Positions 52,750-64,000 of a stretch of 64,000 nt of DNA are shown one piece after another. Made by a program: the position numbers and the translations under genes. This DNA comes from Cricetulus griseus (Eukaryota; Chordata; Mammalia; Rodentia; Cricetidae): contig NW_023276806.1 in the NCBI RefSeq assembly GCF_003668045.3, forward strand, positions 229,829,187 through 229,893,186, given 5' to 3'. The first letter of the stretch is position 1. The number at the start of each line of letters is the position of its first letter. The notes beneath the pieces are model-generated. The model had not been told where the DNA came from. It did not search any database and saw nothing but the letters and a program-made list of their open reading frames with translations.

Positions 52750-53500
52750 ACCTCACACAATTTTAATTTGCCAAAGTGTCCACTTGAGGGCAGCCTCTGA
52801 CAGGAGGTTGAGTATCTGTGGGCAGGGTCAGGTATCAGGTTCAACCAGCAGGACGCTCAGGACCTTCAGAGTCCAGCCCTCTCCTCAGGAAGGCAGGACA
52901 GGCTCTGTCACTCTTCAGTCGAGCCCGCCAAGAGAGAAGGACGAATCGGCCAGAATTCTGGCGAGGAGCAACCAGCCAGTCTTTTACAGCTGGTAGCTTG
53001 ATTGCTTTTGGTTCTTTCTTTGGATTTGTCTTCACAGCATTAACACACATTCTGTCTCACTTCCCGCCTTAAATGGATATTTCTGCCAGAAATATCACTC
53101 ATTCATCATGTAGCCCAGGGTGGCCAAGGAGACATCCTCTTTCTTCGTCAGCCTCCTGGGAGCTCTGTTTTAGGACTGCATCCCCCCCCACTCTCAGCTT
53201 ACTAGATCAAGAATGACCCAACAGTAAATACTCAAAACCTGTTGCTCAGTTACCTCACCCACTTAGCTGCTCTCTGTGCTGCTGGGATTCTTTGTCTGTA
53301 TTACCTCTTTGCAGGTCATGTTCAGTGACGTCACTTTGTGGTTTTTGTTGTTTTTGTTTCGCTTTATTCGAGACAGGGTTTCTCTGTGTATCCTTGCTGT
53401 CCTGGAGCTCACTCTGTAAACCAGGCTGGCCTTCAATTCACAGAGATCTGCCTGCCAAGTACTGGGATTAGAAGTGTGCCCCACCACTGCCTTGATGGTT
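52750..53500. other. Unremarkable stretch plus one B1
   Basis: Nothing recognised from 52750 to 53350; a minus-strand B1 lies at about 53350-53500. Confidence 0.7.
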
Positions 53501-53504
53501 ATTT

Positions 53505-54150
53505 TTTTATATTATTTTATTTGAGTTACAAACAAGATTGAATTACATGACAATCCCAGTTCCCTTCTCCCTCCCCTCCTCCCCTCCCACCACCAACCCA
53601 ACTAAAGCCCTACCTATGGCATATCCTTTCTTCTAATCTACACCTGACTCAACCTTTCTGCTCCCTCATGACCTCTGCATCCTTCCTTTTCTTCCCTTCT
53701 CACTCTCGTAGCTCCCTCCCCCCTCTTCCCATGCTCTCAATTTGCTCAGGGGATGGTGACCCTTTCCCCTTCTCCAGGGGACAAAGTTTGTCTCTTTTAG
53801 GGTCTTCCTTGTTTACTAGTTTCTCTGGCAGTGTGGATTGTAGGCTGGTAGTCTCTTACTGTATGTCTAAAATCCACATATGAGTGAGTACATATCATGT
53901 TTGTCTTTTTGTGATTGGGTTACGTCGCTCAGAATGGTTCCTTCGAGTTCCATGCATTTTCCTGCAAATTTCAAGATTCCATTGTTTTTTTCTGCTGAGT
54001 AGTACTCCATTGTGTAAACGTACCACATTTTCTCTATCCATTCGTTGGTTGAGGGGCATCTAGGCTGCTTCCAGTTTCTGGCTATTACAAGTAGTGCTGC
54101 TATGAACATAGTTGAACAGATGTCCTTGTTGTATGAGAACAAGGAGTTTT
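53505..54150 (-). mobile_element. LINE-1 3' end, 5'-truncated (minus strand)
   Basis: Minus-strand frame 53867-54142 encodes the end of L1 ORF2 (WYVYTMEYYSAEKNNGILKF), and 53505-53866 resembles the L1 3' UTR. The element is 5'-truncated and cannot move. Confidence 0.9.
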
Positions 54151-55265
54151 AAAACATTAAATTAAAAGGTCCCTAGGGACCAAAGCAAGGCAGCTGGGGA
54201 AAATGTTTTAAGGCATGGGGAAAGCCCGATATGGAGATGTCACCTCCTCACGTGGGTGTTGAATACAGGAGGGTCAAGAGTTTAGAGTCACCTTCAACTG
54301 CATGGTGAGCTTGAGGCCAGCTGGTCTGTGTGAGACTCTGCTGAAAGCAAGCTAAAAACATGAGGGACACTTTAAATTCAAAGCATGACCTTCATAGAAT
54401 CAGTTCACTGTGCTGGCCTTTTGTTTAAAGAGCTTATGTTAGCTGGTATTTTGTTATGGGTTTTAATGCTCATACAGCACATAGATTTGCAGTATTTTAA
54501 AGTATTATTATTATTTTTGGGGGGGGGTGGGGATTGAAGACAGGGTTTCTCTGTGTTACAGCCCTGGCTGTCCCGGAACTCACTCTGTAGACCAGGCTGG
54601 CCTGGAACTCACTGAGATCCACTTGCCTCTGACTCCTGAGTGCTGGGATTAAGATCTTATTTTTATTTATGTGTATGCATGTATGTATGTAAATATGTGT
54701 TCAAGGGATGCTTGCCAAGGTCAGAAGAGGGCGGGGCCTGAGAGATGGCTCAGTGGGTAAAGGGCGTGCTGTCAACTCTGATGACTGGAGTTTGATCCCC
54801 AGTCTCCACACGGTGGAAGGAGAGAACCAACTCCCACAAGTTGTCCTCTGGCTGCTAATGTATACAGACACAATAAATAAATGCAAATACAATTAAAAGA
54901 TTGCCCTGTGTGCTTACCGTATACCACATAAAGAGGGTGCCTTACATCCTCACTGTCAAGGTCCATACGTCAGTCCTTCCTATGCCCTCTGTGACTGAAA
55001 GCATGGGGAATTCCACACTGCTCGGCTTTGCTCAGGGTCACAGGTCTCAGCATAGTTTCCTGACAAGTGAGCTCTTTTCAGCGCCGTGTGCACCAGTGTG
55101 ATAAGCACGCCCTCACCACAAAGGGCCCGTTAGTCGTGTTAGTCATTCCTCATCTGTGATGAAGAGAGTTAAAGATAGCCACAGAGTCCCCCGATGCTGT
55201 GTGATAGGCAGAAGATGTCCCCATATCTCTGCAGGCTGAGCATGTTTGTCTTAGGTAGGATCACT
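54151..55265. other. Gene-free stretch
   Basis: B1 (-) at about 54530-54655 and a B2-like element at about 54730-54900. The rest (54150-54500 and 54910-55260) shows no feature I recognise. Confidence 0.65.
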
Positions 55266-55640
55266 GTTGCAGACTGAGTTCCTTTTCCACCTGGTCCTGA
55301 GCCAAATAGACTCAAATAAACACACAGAAACTCACAGTAACTATAGTTTGGCCAATGACTCAGTTTCCTTACAGGCTTTCTGTTATTAACCCATTACTAT
55401 TTATGTATTTCTACATGGCCTTATCTTACCGAAGAACACCTGGTGCATCCAATCTTCCTGGTAACTACAGTGTCTCTTGACCCCTCTCTGCATCCTCTCC
55501 CCAGAATTCTCCTCATCTGGTAGCCCCACCTATACTTCTTGCATGGCTATTGGCCAACCAGTGTTTGTTCACCAACCAATAAGAGAAACATATATACAGA
55601 AGGACGTCCCCCATCGCACTATGGCTGTGATGAAACAACA
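55266..55640 (+). mobile_element. LTR-like repeat copy 1
   Basis: Shares a family with the repeat at 59030-59435 in opposite orientation: both contain the succession 'attctcctcatctggtagcc'-like, 'ggccaaccagtgttt'-like and 'acagaaggacgtccccca' blocks. The length and the lack of a poly(A) tail suggest a solo LTR. I cannot name the family. Confidence 0.55.
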
Positions 55641-55959
55641 TATTTCACCCATAGTTACAAATAACTGTTCGTCTTCAAAGGTAGTGAGGGCAGGCACTCA
55701 CACAGGGCAGGAGCCTGGAGGCAGGAGCAGAGGCAGAGGCCCCGAAGGAGGTGCTGCTTACTGGCAGAAGCCTAGAGATTTAGTTATAAGCAGAGCCTGC
55801 TGCTTGTGCTATGTGTGTCCCTATCTTTTTGGCAGGGAGAAAGCAGCCTTATGTACAGACTTATGGCACAGTGAAAAAACCCAAGGTGTAAGAGCCAGTG
55901 GGGCATGGCTGGGCTGTGGTTGCATCAACTCACAGAGACGCCGTCGGGGCTGGGGCCCA

Positions 55960-56330
55960 ACATCTCTCCCAACACTCTTTCGTGTATTGGGCTGCAATAG
56001 CATCCCTCCATAGGGAATGGGAAAGTCCATTTGTGCCCTAGGGATAAACACTGGCTCTGTTAGAGGCCCCATAGACTGCCCAGGCCTCCTAACTGTCACC
56101 CACATTCAGAGGGCTTAGTTCAGTCCAATGCTGGTTCCCCAGCTTTACAGCTGGGGTCCCTGTGCTCTCACTAGGTCAGGTCAGCAGTTTCTGTAGGTCT
56201 CTCCAGCATGGTCTTGCCTCCTTTGCTCATCCCTCCTCCTGCTCTACAACTGGATTGCAGGAGTTCCCTCAGTGTTTAGCTGTGGGTGTCTGCTTCTGCT
56301 GCCATCAGCTACTGGGTGAAGGCTCTCAAG
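55960..56330 (-). mobile_element. L1 3'-region fragment
   Basis: Sequence around 56090-56120 (ACTGTCACCCACATTCAGAG) recurs at about 63208-63227 and resembles rodent L1 3' sequence in antisense. Old and non-coding. Confidence 0.5.
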
Positions 56331-56963
56331 CCATGATTACTCTTTCAGAGTAATCATGCAAATAATCTCAGGTCAGACACCCCAGTGCCTCTCCTGGAGC
56401 TGCAGGGCTGGACTCCTTTGAATTGGATGAAATGGCAAGGTCAAGAAGTCCAGGGAACACCAGGAATTATGTGCTGGGCCAGGGGGGAGCCCGCTCATTT
56501 CATCATCTCATTTCAGTCCCTCTGGAGAGGGAGCTCAGGTCTGCAACCCCTGTGCCTGCTAGACGATGGCCGCTGGCTCAGCATCTCAGCAGAAAAGAGA
56601 GGAGAGCCAGGTTGTTCCTTACAGCTGCCGGGACATGTGACGAGGTGCCAGAGTTCTTGATGCCTGTCAACACAAAAGCCAATGAGCAGAGAATAGAAGT
56701 TTCAGGGTCGGGGAGATGGCTCTGCAGTTAAGAGGGTGCACTTGCCCTAGCGAAGGACCTAAGATGAAGCAGACAAGCCAATTTAAACTTCAGAGCTCCA
56801 GAACAGACTGATGAGGGACAGGAGATATGGTTAGAGTCACTTTCGTACTCCATGATACTCGGGCCCTTTAAAGCAATTTCAATTTTAGGGACTGAAAAGG
56901 TGGCTCAGTAGTTAAAACCTGTACATTTTCTACCTTGCTAGTGTGTAAAATTGCCCTAGGGTG

Positions 56964-57008
<45 letters not shown>

Positions 57009-57789
57009 TGCTTGCTTTAGTTTTTCGAGACAGGGTTTTTCTGTCTGTAGCTCTGGCTGTCCTGGAACTCTCTCTATAGACCAGGCTGGCTTTGAACTCA
57101 CAGAGACAGAGACAAGCAGATCTCTATGAGTTGGAGGCCAGCCTGGAATATTAGTGAGGTTCCAGGACAGCTAGAGCTACATAGTGAGACCCTTTCTTAT
57201 GCCTATAGTCTGCTGGCATGCTGCAGGAACACAACTCCTAGAAAAGAAGCTGTCTGTCTCAGTTAGGGTTTTATTGCTGTGAGGAGACACCATGATCATA
57301 ACAACTTTTATAAAGGAAAACATTTAATTGGGGCTAATATGTAGTTGTTTTAGAGTTTCATTACATTTTCTTTCTTTTTTTTTTTTTTAAAGACATTACA
57401 GAAATGGGGACTGGGAGAGGGCTCAGAAGTTAAGAGCATGGACTGCTCTTCCAAGGACCTTAGTTCAATTCCCAGCAACCACATGGAGGCTCACAACCAT
57501 CTGTAATGAGATCTGGTGCCCTCTTCTGGGTGCAAGCATGCATGCAGATAACTGTATACATAATAAATAAATAAAATCTTAAAAATATATTACAGAAATG
57601 ACATGAAGTCAAAATAGCATGAGATTAGCCAAAACTTTTTTTTTTTGGGGGGGGTCTTCCAGACAGGGTTTCTCTGTATTGTTTTGGAGCCTGTCCTGGA
57701 ACTCCCTTGATAGACCAGGCTGGCCACAGAGATCTGCCTGCCTCTACCTCCCTAGTACTGGGATTAAAGGCATGCGTGGGCCACGGCCA
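56331..57789. repeat. Microsatellite and SINEs downstream of the class I gene
   Basis: B2-like remnant 56705-56770; (GT)n 56964-57006; B1 (-) 57015-57110 abutting B1 (+) 57110-57195; an old rodent repeat 57250-57360; B2 (+) 57400-57590; B1 (-) 57640-57785. 56340-56700 and 56775-56960 hold nothing I recognise. Confidence 0.75.
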
Positions 57790-60588
57790 CTACAGCTGCT
57801 GCTGCCCAGCACAACTTAACTCTTGACCCTCCTTCCAACATAGGGCGCTCAGACCTCCTTTTCCTACCTTCAAACGGTAGCAGGCAACTCCAACAATAAT
57901 AAACACAACTACTATGAAAACGACAATAAGCACGAGGCCATTCCTGGATACTGTATGTCCACATCCACTGCTCCTAGTACACTCCTCTATGATTGGGGTA
58001 CTGTGCTGAAGAGGCTCTGAAAGGAAAAGAAAGAAGAGGGACCCTGAAGGACCCTGGCCCTGCTCAGGGTCTCCAGAAGGGCTTCTGCTTTCCCTGAGCC
58101 CAGCTCTGTGCCCCCACTCTCTCCTTACCCCATCTCAGGGTGAGGGGCTCAGGCAGCCCCTCATGGTGCACATGGCATGTGTATTTCTGTTCCTCCCCAG
58201 AAGGCACCACCACAGCTGCCCACTTCTGGAAGGTTCCGTCCCCAGAAGGCCGGGTCTCCACCAGCTCCATGTCCTGGGTCAGTTCCTCTGTATCTAACTG
58301 CCAGGTCAGTGAGATCTCAGCAGGGTAGAATCCCAGGGCCCAGCACCTCAGGGTGGCGTCTCCTTCAGGTCTGGGATGGTGGGTTACTCTCGTCTGGGGA
58401 GGGTCTGCAGTAAACAGATAGATAGCTGCTGGTAGGCACAGCTTCATGTCTCCAGTGGAAATGGCAGAAGTGGGAGACAGTCCCAAGGACCTTTGGGACA
58501 CATTTAGCGAGTAGAGACCCCAGAGAGGTGGGTGGAAGGTGACCACAGTCCAGGAGACTCAAAAATGTGCACGTCTGCTTGTGGGAAGCTACCCATGGCA
58601 CAGTGGCCCCGCCCAGAGAGACTACCTCCATCCATCCCTGTGCTGGAGTGGCCATGGGAGCTCTCACCCTGCTGGCCACAGGGAGCAGGGCTGGGCCAGG
58701 AGGGGTGTTTACCAGTTCGATTGAAGTTCTCTCCTCCCAGGGCCAAGTATCTGTGGAGCCACAGTATGCATTCCGTCTTCAGGTAGCTGCTGTCTCTCTC
58801 CAGCCAGTACTCGCTGTGCTCCCATTTCCGCTTGGTGTAGCCAGCAATGAACGTGGCTGCTACATATTGCATAGAGTCCAAATCCAAGGCCAGGTAGTCA
58901 CTGCCGTCATAGCCATACTGCCAGTGTCCCGTGGTACTTCTGTCATCTCGAATCTGGCAGCCATATGTGAACTGGAGGGTGTGAGGGCCTAGAACCGCCC
59001 CCAGGACAAGCATGTCAGGGCCGCCAGATGTATCTCCCAGGCCTCTCCATTATGGTCCCTTGATGGGGGACGTCCTTCTGTATACATGTTTCTCTCATCG
59101 GTTGATGAAAGAAACACTGTTTGGCCAGCAGAGGCAGGATGCTAGGTGGAGCTAGGAGACCAGGAGAACTCTGGGAATGGAAGGTGGGGAGATGTGGCAA
59201 GGAGACGACTTGTAGCCACCAAAGAAGTAACAGGTCCTGGCATTGTCCGGTAAGCCAAGACCATGTGAAAATATGTAGGTTTATAACAATGGGCTAATGA
59301 TTAAGACAGAGCTAGCCAATAAGAAGCCCTAGGCATCGGCCAACAGTTTAAGTCTTTGTGTGTTCATTTGGGGCTGGGAGTGGCAGCTGGACTTGGCAGG
59401 ACAAGAAAAACCTCCACAACAGTTCCTGGCGCCCTTGCACTGCCCATGGGATTCCTGGCGCCCTTGCACTGCCCATCGGATTCCATGTGCTCTCCTTAGA
59501 GGGTGTTCTCCTTATACATCATGTAGTCTGAGCACTGATACCCTTTAAGTGCTGTCAGCTCTGTCGGGCCAGGCCCAAGCTGCTTGAGGTTTAGTAAATG
59601 AACCACTGGCCAGGCAGGTAGGACTTAGGTCTGCTGTGTCCTCATGCTGGTCATTCATTCTCTGTGACTCTCTTTGCCTTGTGCTCATGGAAATGTAGGG
59701 CTTAAGCCCACAGGGCTCCTGAGCTAACACCCGGAGCTTGCAAGGCACCTAAGGGTGATGGTAAAGGAGGAACTATGTGACTGGTGGGGGTGGACACTTG
59801 CAATCCTGCAAGCAGGTAGGTGCAGGCAGGCCATCCTCAGCTACATAGTGGATTAGAGGCCACCCTGGGCACTGGGAGTCCCTGTCTCAAAAAAGAAAAA
59901 AAAAAGAAAAAAAAGAAAAACAAAGAAACAAAAAACCCAAACTGAACCAAAATAACCACTGTCCAGCAAGAAAACAACAAGCTTTTATGCTGAAGAATTC
60001 TCTAGTGAATTCCAAAGTCAACTGCAACCCAGGCCCCCTGGCTTGGAGTCACAGGGTTCCCAGCATGACTGCTTACCCACAGAAGGCAAACACTGTGAGC
60101 TGTTTGTGAGGTTTTACATCTGGGACTCTGACTGACTGATGTCTGTCTCGCAGACCCTGACTCTGGGAGCAGATTAAGCCAGCCTGTTCTCCAGGGTCGG
60201 TCAGTCTGTCTGGGCACTGAGGGCCTCCCGCCTCTGGGGATGAGTGAGGTAGGTCAGCTGTGTCCTACCACCTTCTCCAGGCACATACCTGCTTGCTGGT
60301 GGACGCCATCTGCTACTCTCTGACTCCGGGCCCCGGAGCTGTTGTAGTACTTCTGTATGTTTCTCAGGCTCAACTGGAAAATCTTCATCTTATTGGTGAA
60401 GATCTGGGTCTCGTCAGCAAGGTACCCTGGGTCTTCCCTCAGCCAGTCAACAGCAGGCTCTGCCTCCATGCTGTCGCTGTTATAGCGAATGAAAGGCTGG
60501 TCGTCTATGAAGCCAGTGGCGGAAAATGCAGGGACTTGTGGACCCGGCTTAGTCACAGCCGAGTAGGAATACAGCAGAGAATGTGACC
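57790..60588 (-). CDS. Divergent MHC class I (class Ib-like) heavy chain, exons 2-5, leader not found
   Basis: Exon 2 (alpha1) 60289-60588, exon 3 (alpha2) 58713-58988, exon 4 (alpha3) 58129-58404, exon 5 (membrane) 57868-58016; phases agree and all visible sites are GT-AG. Reading on past the exon 5 donor gives 25 more codons to TAG at 57790-57792, so the tail is uncertain. Alpha1 (GSHSLLYSYSAVTK) is divergent; alpha2 keeps the Cys pair; alpha3 is classical-like (TQDMELVETRPSGDG, the CD8-contact loop). By alignment, Y7, Y59, Y84, T143, K146, W147, Y159 and Y171 are kept, so peptide binding is plausible. N-glycosylation sites: NSS in alpha1, NRT in alpha2. One hydrophobic membrane segment (LVLIVVFIVVVFIIVGVA). 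Exon 2 is 300 nt instead of about 270. Position next to GNL1 suggests an H2-T-region type gene; I cannot assign a mouse orthologue. Confidence 0.85.
59030..59435 (-). mobile_element. LTR-like repeat copy 2, inside class I intron 2
   Basis: Inverted relative of 55266-55640. It begins about 40-50 bp upstream of the alpha2 exon acceptor (58989) and fills the near part of intron 2. No coding content. Confidence 0.55.
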
Positions 60589-61475
60589 CTGAGGTGGGAA
60601 TGAGGATTTAGTGTAAGGTACTGACTGAGGACCCAGCTCCTGGGCGGGGGAGTGAGTGTGCCTGCCTGTGCCTGCCTGTGCAGGTGAACTGTGGAGGAGA
60701 CAGGGTGCTCAGCATAAGAACAACTTCACAGCAACCCAGCAGCCAAACCAATCAAATCCCACACTGCACTAGGATAAGTCAGGGACTGACAATGAAATGT
60801 AAGTGTGAGAGGCCAGAGAGACGGCTCAGTGGATGAGAGCATGGTCACTGTTACAGACACCCCAGTTCAATTCCCAGCATGCTCATGGCCCCTGACATTC
60901 ATCTCTACCTCCAGCTCCTGACCCCTTCTGGCCTCCAAGGGCTCTGTCTGCATGAGGTGCATATTCAGAGATGCAGCATCTCACCCCCACTCCCGAATTT
61001 TTGTTTGTTTTAAATAAGTTAGGGTAGGGTATTGGTGGCACAGGCCTTTGATTCTAGCACTCTGAAGAAGGCAGAGGCAGTTGTAGCTCTGTGAGTTCAA
61101 GGCCAGCCAGGGTTATATAGTAAGACTGTCTTATGAAACAAAATGATAGGCATATGGGAAACACTGGTTTTAGATGAATAAGAAATAACTTGGGAGCCGG
61201 TCGTTGGTGGCAAACACCTTTAATCCCAGCACTCGGGAGGCAGAGGCAGGTGGATCTTTGTGAGTTCAACCAGCCTGGTCTATAGAGGGAGTTCCAGGAC
61301 AGCCTCAAAAGCCACAGAGAAACCCTGTCTCGAACGCCCCCCACCCCCCGCAAAAAAAAGAAATAACTTGCTGGGCGTTGGTGGTGCATGCCTTTAGTCT
61401 CAGGAAGATCTCTTGTGAGTTTGAGGCAAGCCTGGTCTACAAAGCTACACAGAGAAACCCTGTCCTAAAAAACCA

Positions 61476-61523
<48 letters not shown>

Positions 61524-62200
61524 ATGAGTTAGAGCATGGAGTGATGGCTTGTGTCTAGTGTCTTTGTGTATATGTGTCCATATGCTGGGGTGCAGGCTGC
61601 TTTGCTTTCTGACTGCTGGGGACTGAACTCAGGACTGCTGCCTGAGAGGAGCTGCTCTCTCTGCTGACCTCATCCCAAGCACTTTCTTTTTGTGAAGATC
61701 ATTTTAGGGACTGAAGAGATGGCATCTGTTGGCTTTTGCAGAGCACCCACATGGCTGCTCACAAGCACCTGTAACTATAGTTCCTGGGGATCCGATGTCT
61801 TTTGGCTTGTGTGGGCACATCACATACGTGATACACACACGGAGGCCAAATCAGGTGTTAGGTTCCCTGGAAGTGGAGTTACAGTGGTTGTGAGGTGCCC
61901 AACGTGGGTGCTGGGGACAAAACCCCCGCCCTCTGCAAGAGCAGTGTAGGGTGTTCTCCTCACCAGTGAGCCCTCTCTGCAGCCTGAGCCATTAGGTTTT
62001 GTCATCATTCAGTCTTCTCCCTCACTGCTCCTCTTCCAGCTGCCTGGCTGTCTTTCCTGGTCAAGCCAGTTTCTGCTGCTTCATCCTTGTGCTCTGTGTC
62101 ACCTGCCTCCTTGGCCATCTCTTCCTTCCCTCTCAGGGTCCCTACTTGGCCATCCCCTCATCTATATGAAGGCTGGATTATGGGTGTCCACTATCATGGC

Positions 62201-62258
<58 letters not shown>

Positions 62259-63885
62259 TTTTTTTAAACTGGAGTTCCAGACACAAGAAGATATATGGTA
62301 TTTGTCTTTCTGAGGCTTGCTTCTTAGTGTATTGATTTCAGCTGCATCCATTTCCTCACAATGCCATGATTTAATTTTATGTGAAGATGGCATGCAATTC
62401 CATTGCATGGCTGAGTGAATCCAATTCTGTGTATTTGAACTGTGCTTTCTTTATCCAGTCATCTGTTGATGCGATGTATCAAGGCAGGCTTTCCGGAACA
62501 CTGTGTTTGCTCCTTCTTTGGAAGGGTGGAGAGTAGGCCACCCATATCCTGTTTTTCTGGCCCTGAGTAGCCTAGAGCTCAAAGCAGTCTCTCCTCAGTG
62601 ACCTTAGAAGTCACAGCTGTGAGACAGACACTACGACACTCCTCTCTGGGTTCAGCTCATTTCAGTATAGAAGAAAAATAATAGGAAGCCAGGGTTCCCA
62701 GCTCTAACCTTCTACAACCCAAGCCTCTGAAGCCTCCTGGAGACTCCCAGATGAGCAGGCAGGGGTGCTACACCTGGAGAGAAAGGCTGTCCCTGGGAGC
62801 CACAGCCAGAGCCCTTTTTCCTCTTTATAAAGTTTCTGTTTCTTGTGGTAGGAGGGATGGACCCAGGACCTGGACAGGCACACCTCAACTGAGCTAAAGT
62901 TTCAGCCTCCATTTCTCTTTCTTTTTTTCTTTCTTTCAATTTTTAAAATTTTACATACTAACCCTAGTTTCTCCTCTCTCCCCTTCTCCTCCCCCGCCCT
63001 TGTACTCAGAGGGGGTAAGGCTTTATTTGGGGAGTCAACAAAGTCTGGCATACCAAGTTGAGGCAGGAACAAGACCCACCCCCTGTATCAAGGCTGTGTA
63101 AGGCATCCTACAGTTGGGAATGGGCTCCAATAAGCCAGTTCATGCCCCTGGGAAAGTTCTGGTGCCACAGCCAGGACCCCCCACCACAAGAGATCAAGTC
63201 ACATGACTGTCACCCACATTCAGAGTGTCTAGTTGGGTCCCATGCAGGCTCCCCAGCTGTCTGTCCAGTGTCCATGGACTTCCAGTAGCTCACCTCAGCC
63301 TTGTCTGTTTCCCCATCATGATCTTGACTCCTCCCCCTTGCTAATATAATTGCTCCTGGCTCTCTTCAACTGAACTCCTGGAGCTCAGCCCAGGCTTGGC
63401 CACTTGGTCACTGCATCAAGCACTGGATGTAGGTTCTTGGTGACAAATAGGCTCACCAGCAATCTTTAAAGGGCAGGCCCATTCAGACACCCTGTCCACT
63501 CTTGCTAGGAATCTTAGCTGGGGTCATCCTTGTGGATTCCTGAGAATTTCTCTAGCACCAGGTTTCTCTCTAACCCCACAATGGCTCCCTCTATTAAGAT
63601 AGCTCTTTGATCTCTCTCCCCTCCTCTCCTTGTTTCTGAAAGGCACCCTTTCTTGTGATCTTTACAACCCACCTACAGTCAGCCACTACATACTTCCCTG
63701 TCTGACACTTGCAGCCCTTAAAAGGGCTTTTCTAGCCAGAAGATCGGTGGTGGCACAGGCCTTTAGTCCCAGCCCATCAGAAGGCAGATCTCTGTGAGTT
63801 CCAGACCATCCAGGTCTACAAGAGCGAGTTCCAGGACAGCCTCCAAAGCCACAGAGAAACCCTATCTCAATCTTGCCTGTTTTCA

Positions 63886-63933
<48 letters not shown>

Positions 63934-64000
63934 GCCTGCCTGCCTGCCTGCCTGCCTTCCTGCCTCTCTCATGTTCCCATTTCCAGATGGCCTTATGCTA
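60589..64000. other. Region upstream of class I exon 2: repeats, no leader exon seen
   Basis: 60589-60790 is unique sequence without a convincing signal-peptide exon. Then a B2-like element 60810-60970, B1 (+) 61025-61140, B1 (+) 61195-61340, a B1 remnant 61370-61470, (GATA)n 61475-61521, B2-like elements 61560-61990, (CA)n 62204-62256, an old L1 fragment at about 62265-62480, B2-like 62850-62915, an L1 3'-region fragment at about 62965-63600, B1 (+) 63745-63875, and (TCTG)n/(CTGC)n 63885-63960. 62490-62840 holds nothing I recognise. Confidence 0.65.

Noticed and set aside
53867..54142. A 91-codon protein gene on the minus strand
   Set aside because: It is the truncated C-terminal end of L1 ORF2.
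60589..60790. ATG near 60680 (minus strand) as the class I leader exon, with a CCAAT-like box upstream
   Set aside because: The encoded peptide is not hydrophobic, soon reaches a stop and lacks a phase-1 donor; no ISRE or enhancer A could be recognised.

Overview
The window is mammalian genomic DNA. It has long spliced genes with GT-AG introns, CpG-island promoters, AATAAA signals, and dense B1 and B2 SINEs with L1 and LTR fragments, which point to a muroid rodent. The B1 variant is the sort common in cricetids (hamsters, voles, deer mice), but I cannot name the species. Gene content and order identify the MHC class I framework block that in human reads PPP1R10 - ABCF1 - PRR3 - GNL1 - class I.

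Layout: (1) 289-9020, + strand: 16 coding exons and the 3' UTR of PPP1R10 (PNUTS), whose first codons lie left of the window. (2) 12.48-26.8 kb, - strand: complete ABCF1 in 25 coding exons, 843 aa, with the mirtron Mir877 forming its 83-nt intron 13. (3) 29.5-36.1 kb, - strand: complete PRR3 in four exons, 197 aa. (4) 37.1-43.55 kb, + strand: complete GNL1 in 12 exons, 608 aa, sharing a head-to-head CpG island with PRR3. (5) 43.6-57.8 kb: no protein gene; SINEs, four CTCF-like motifs, a gene-free GC-rich minisatellite island, a roughly 690-bp CA/ACAG array, an L1 3' end and an LTR-like repeat. (6) 57.8-60.6 kb, - strand: exons 2-5 of a divergent MHC class I gene, leader exon not seen. (7) 60.6-64 kb: SINEs, microsatellites and L1 remnants.

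The framework genes are housekeeping: a PP1/transcription regulator, an ABC-family translation factor, a CCCH zinc-finger protein and a circularly permuted GTPase. The class I gene begins the fast-evolving part of the region. The most notable observations are: PRR3 looks assembled from its neighbours (last three exons like PPP1R10, first exon and promoter motif like ABCF1); the class I gene keeps the conserved groove residues but carries an extra segment at the alpha1/alpha2 junction and an unusual membrane/tail exon; CTCF-like motifs in divergent orientation lie between GNL1 and the class I gene; and a SPIN-like hAT transposon sits in a GNL1 intron. Exon boundaries come from splice sites, reading-frame phase and recalled family sequences; a few could be off by one base.
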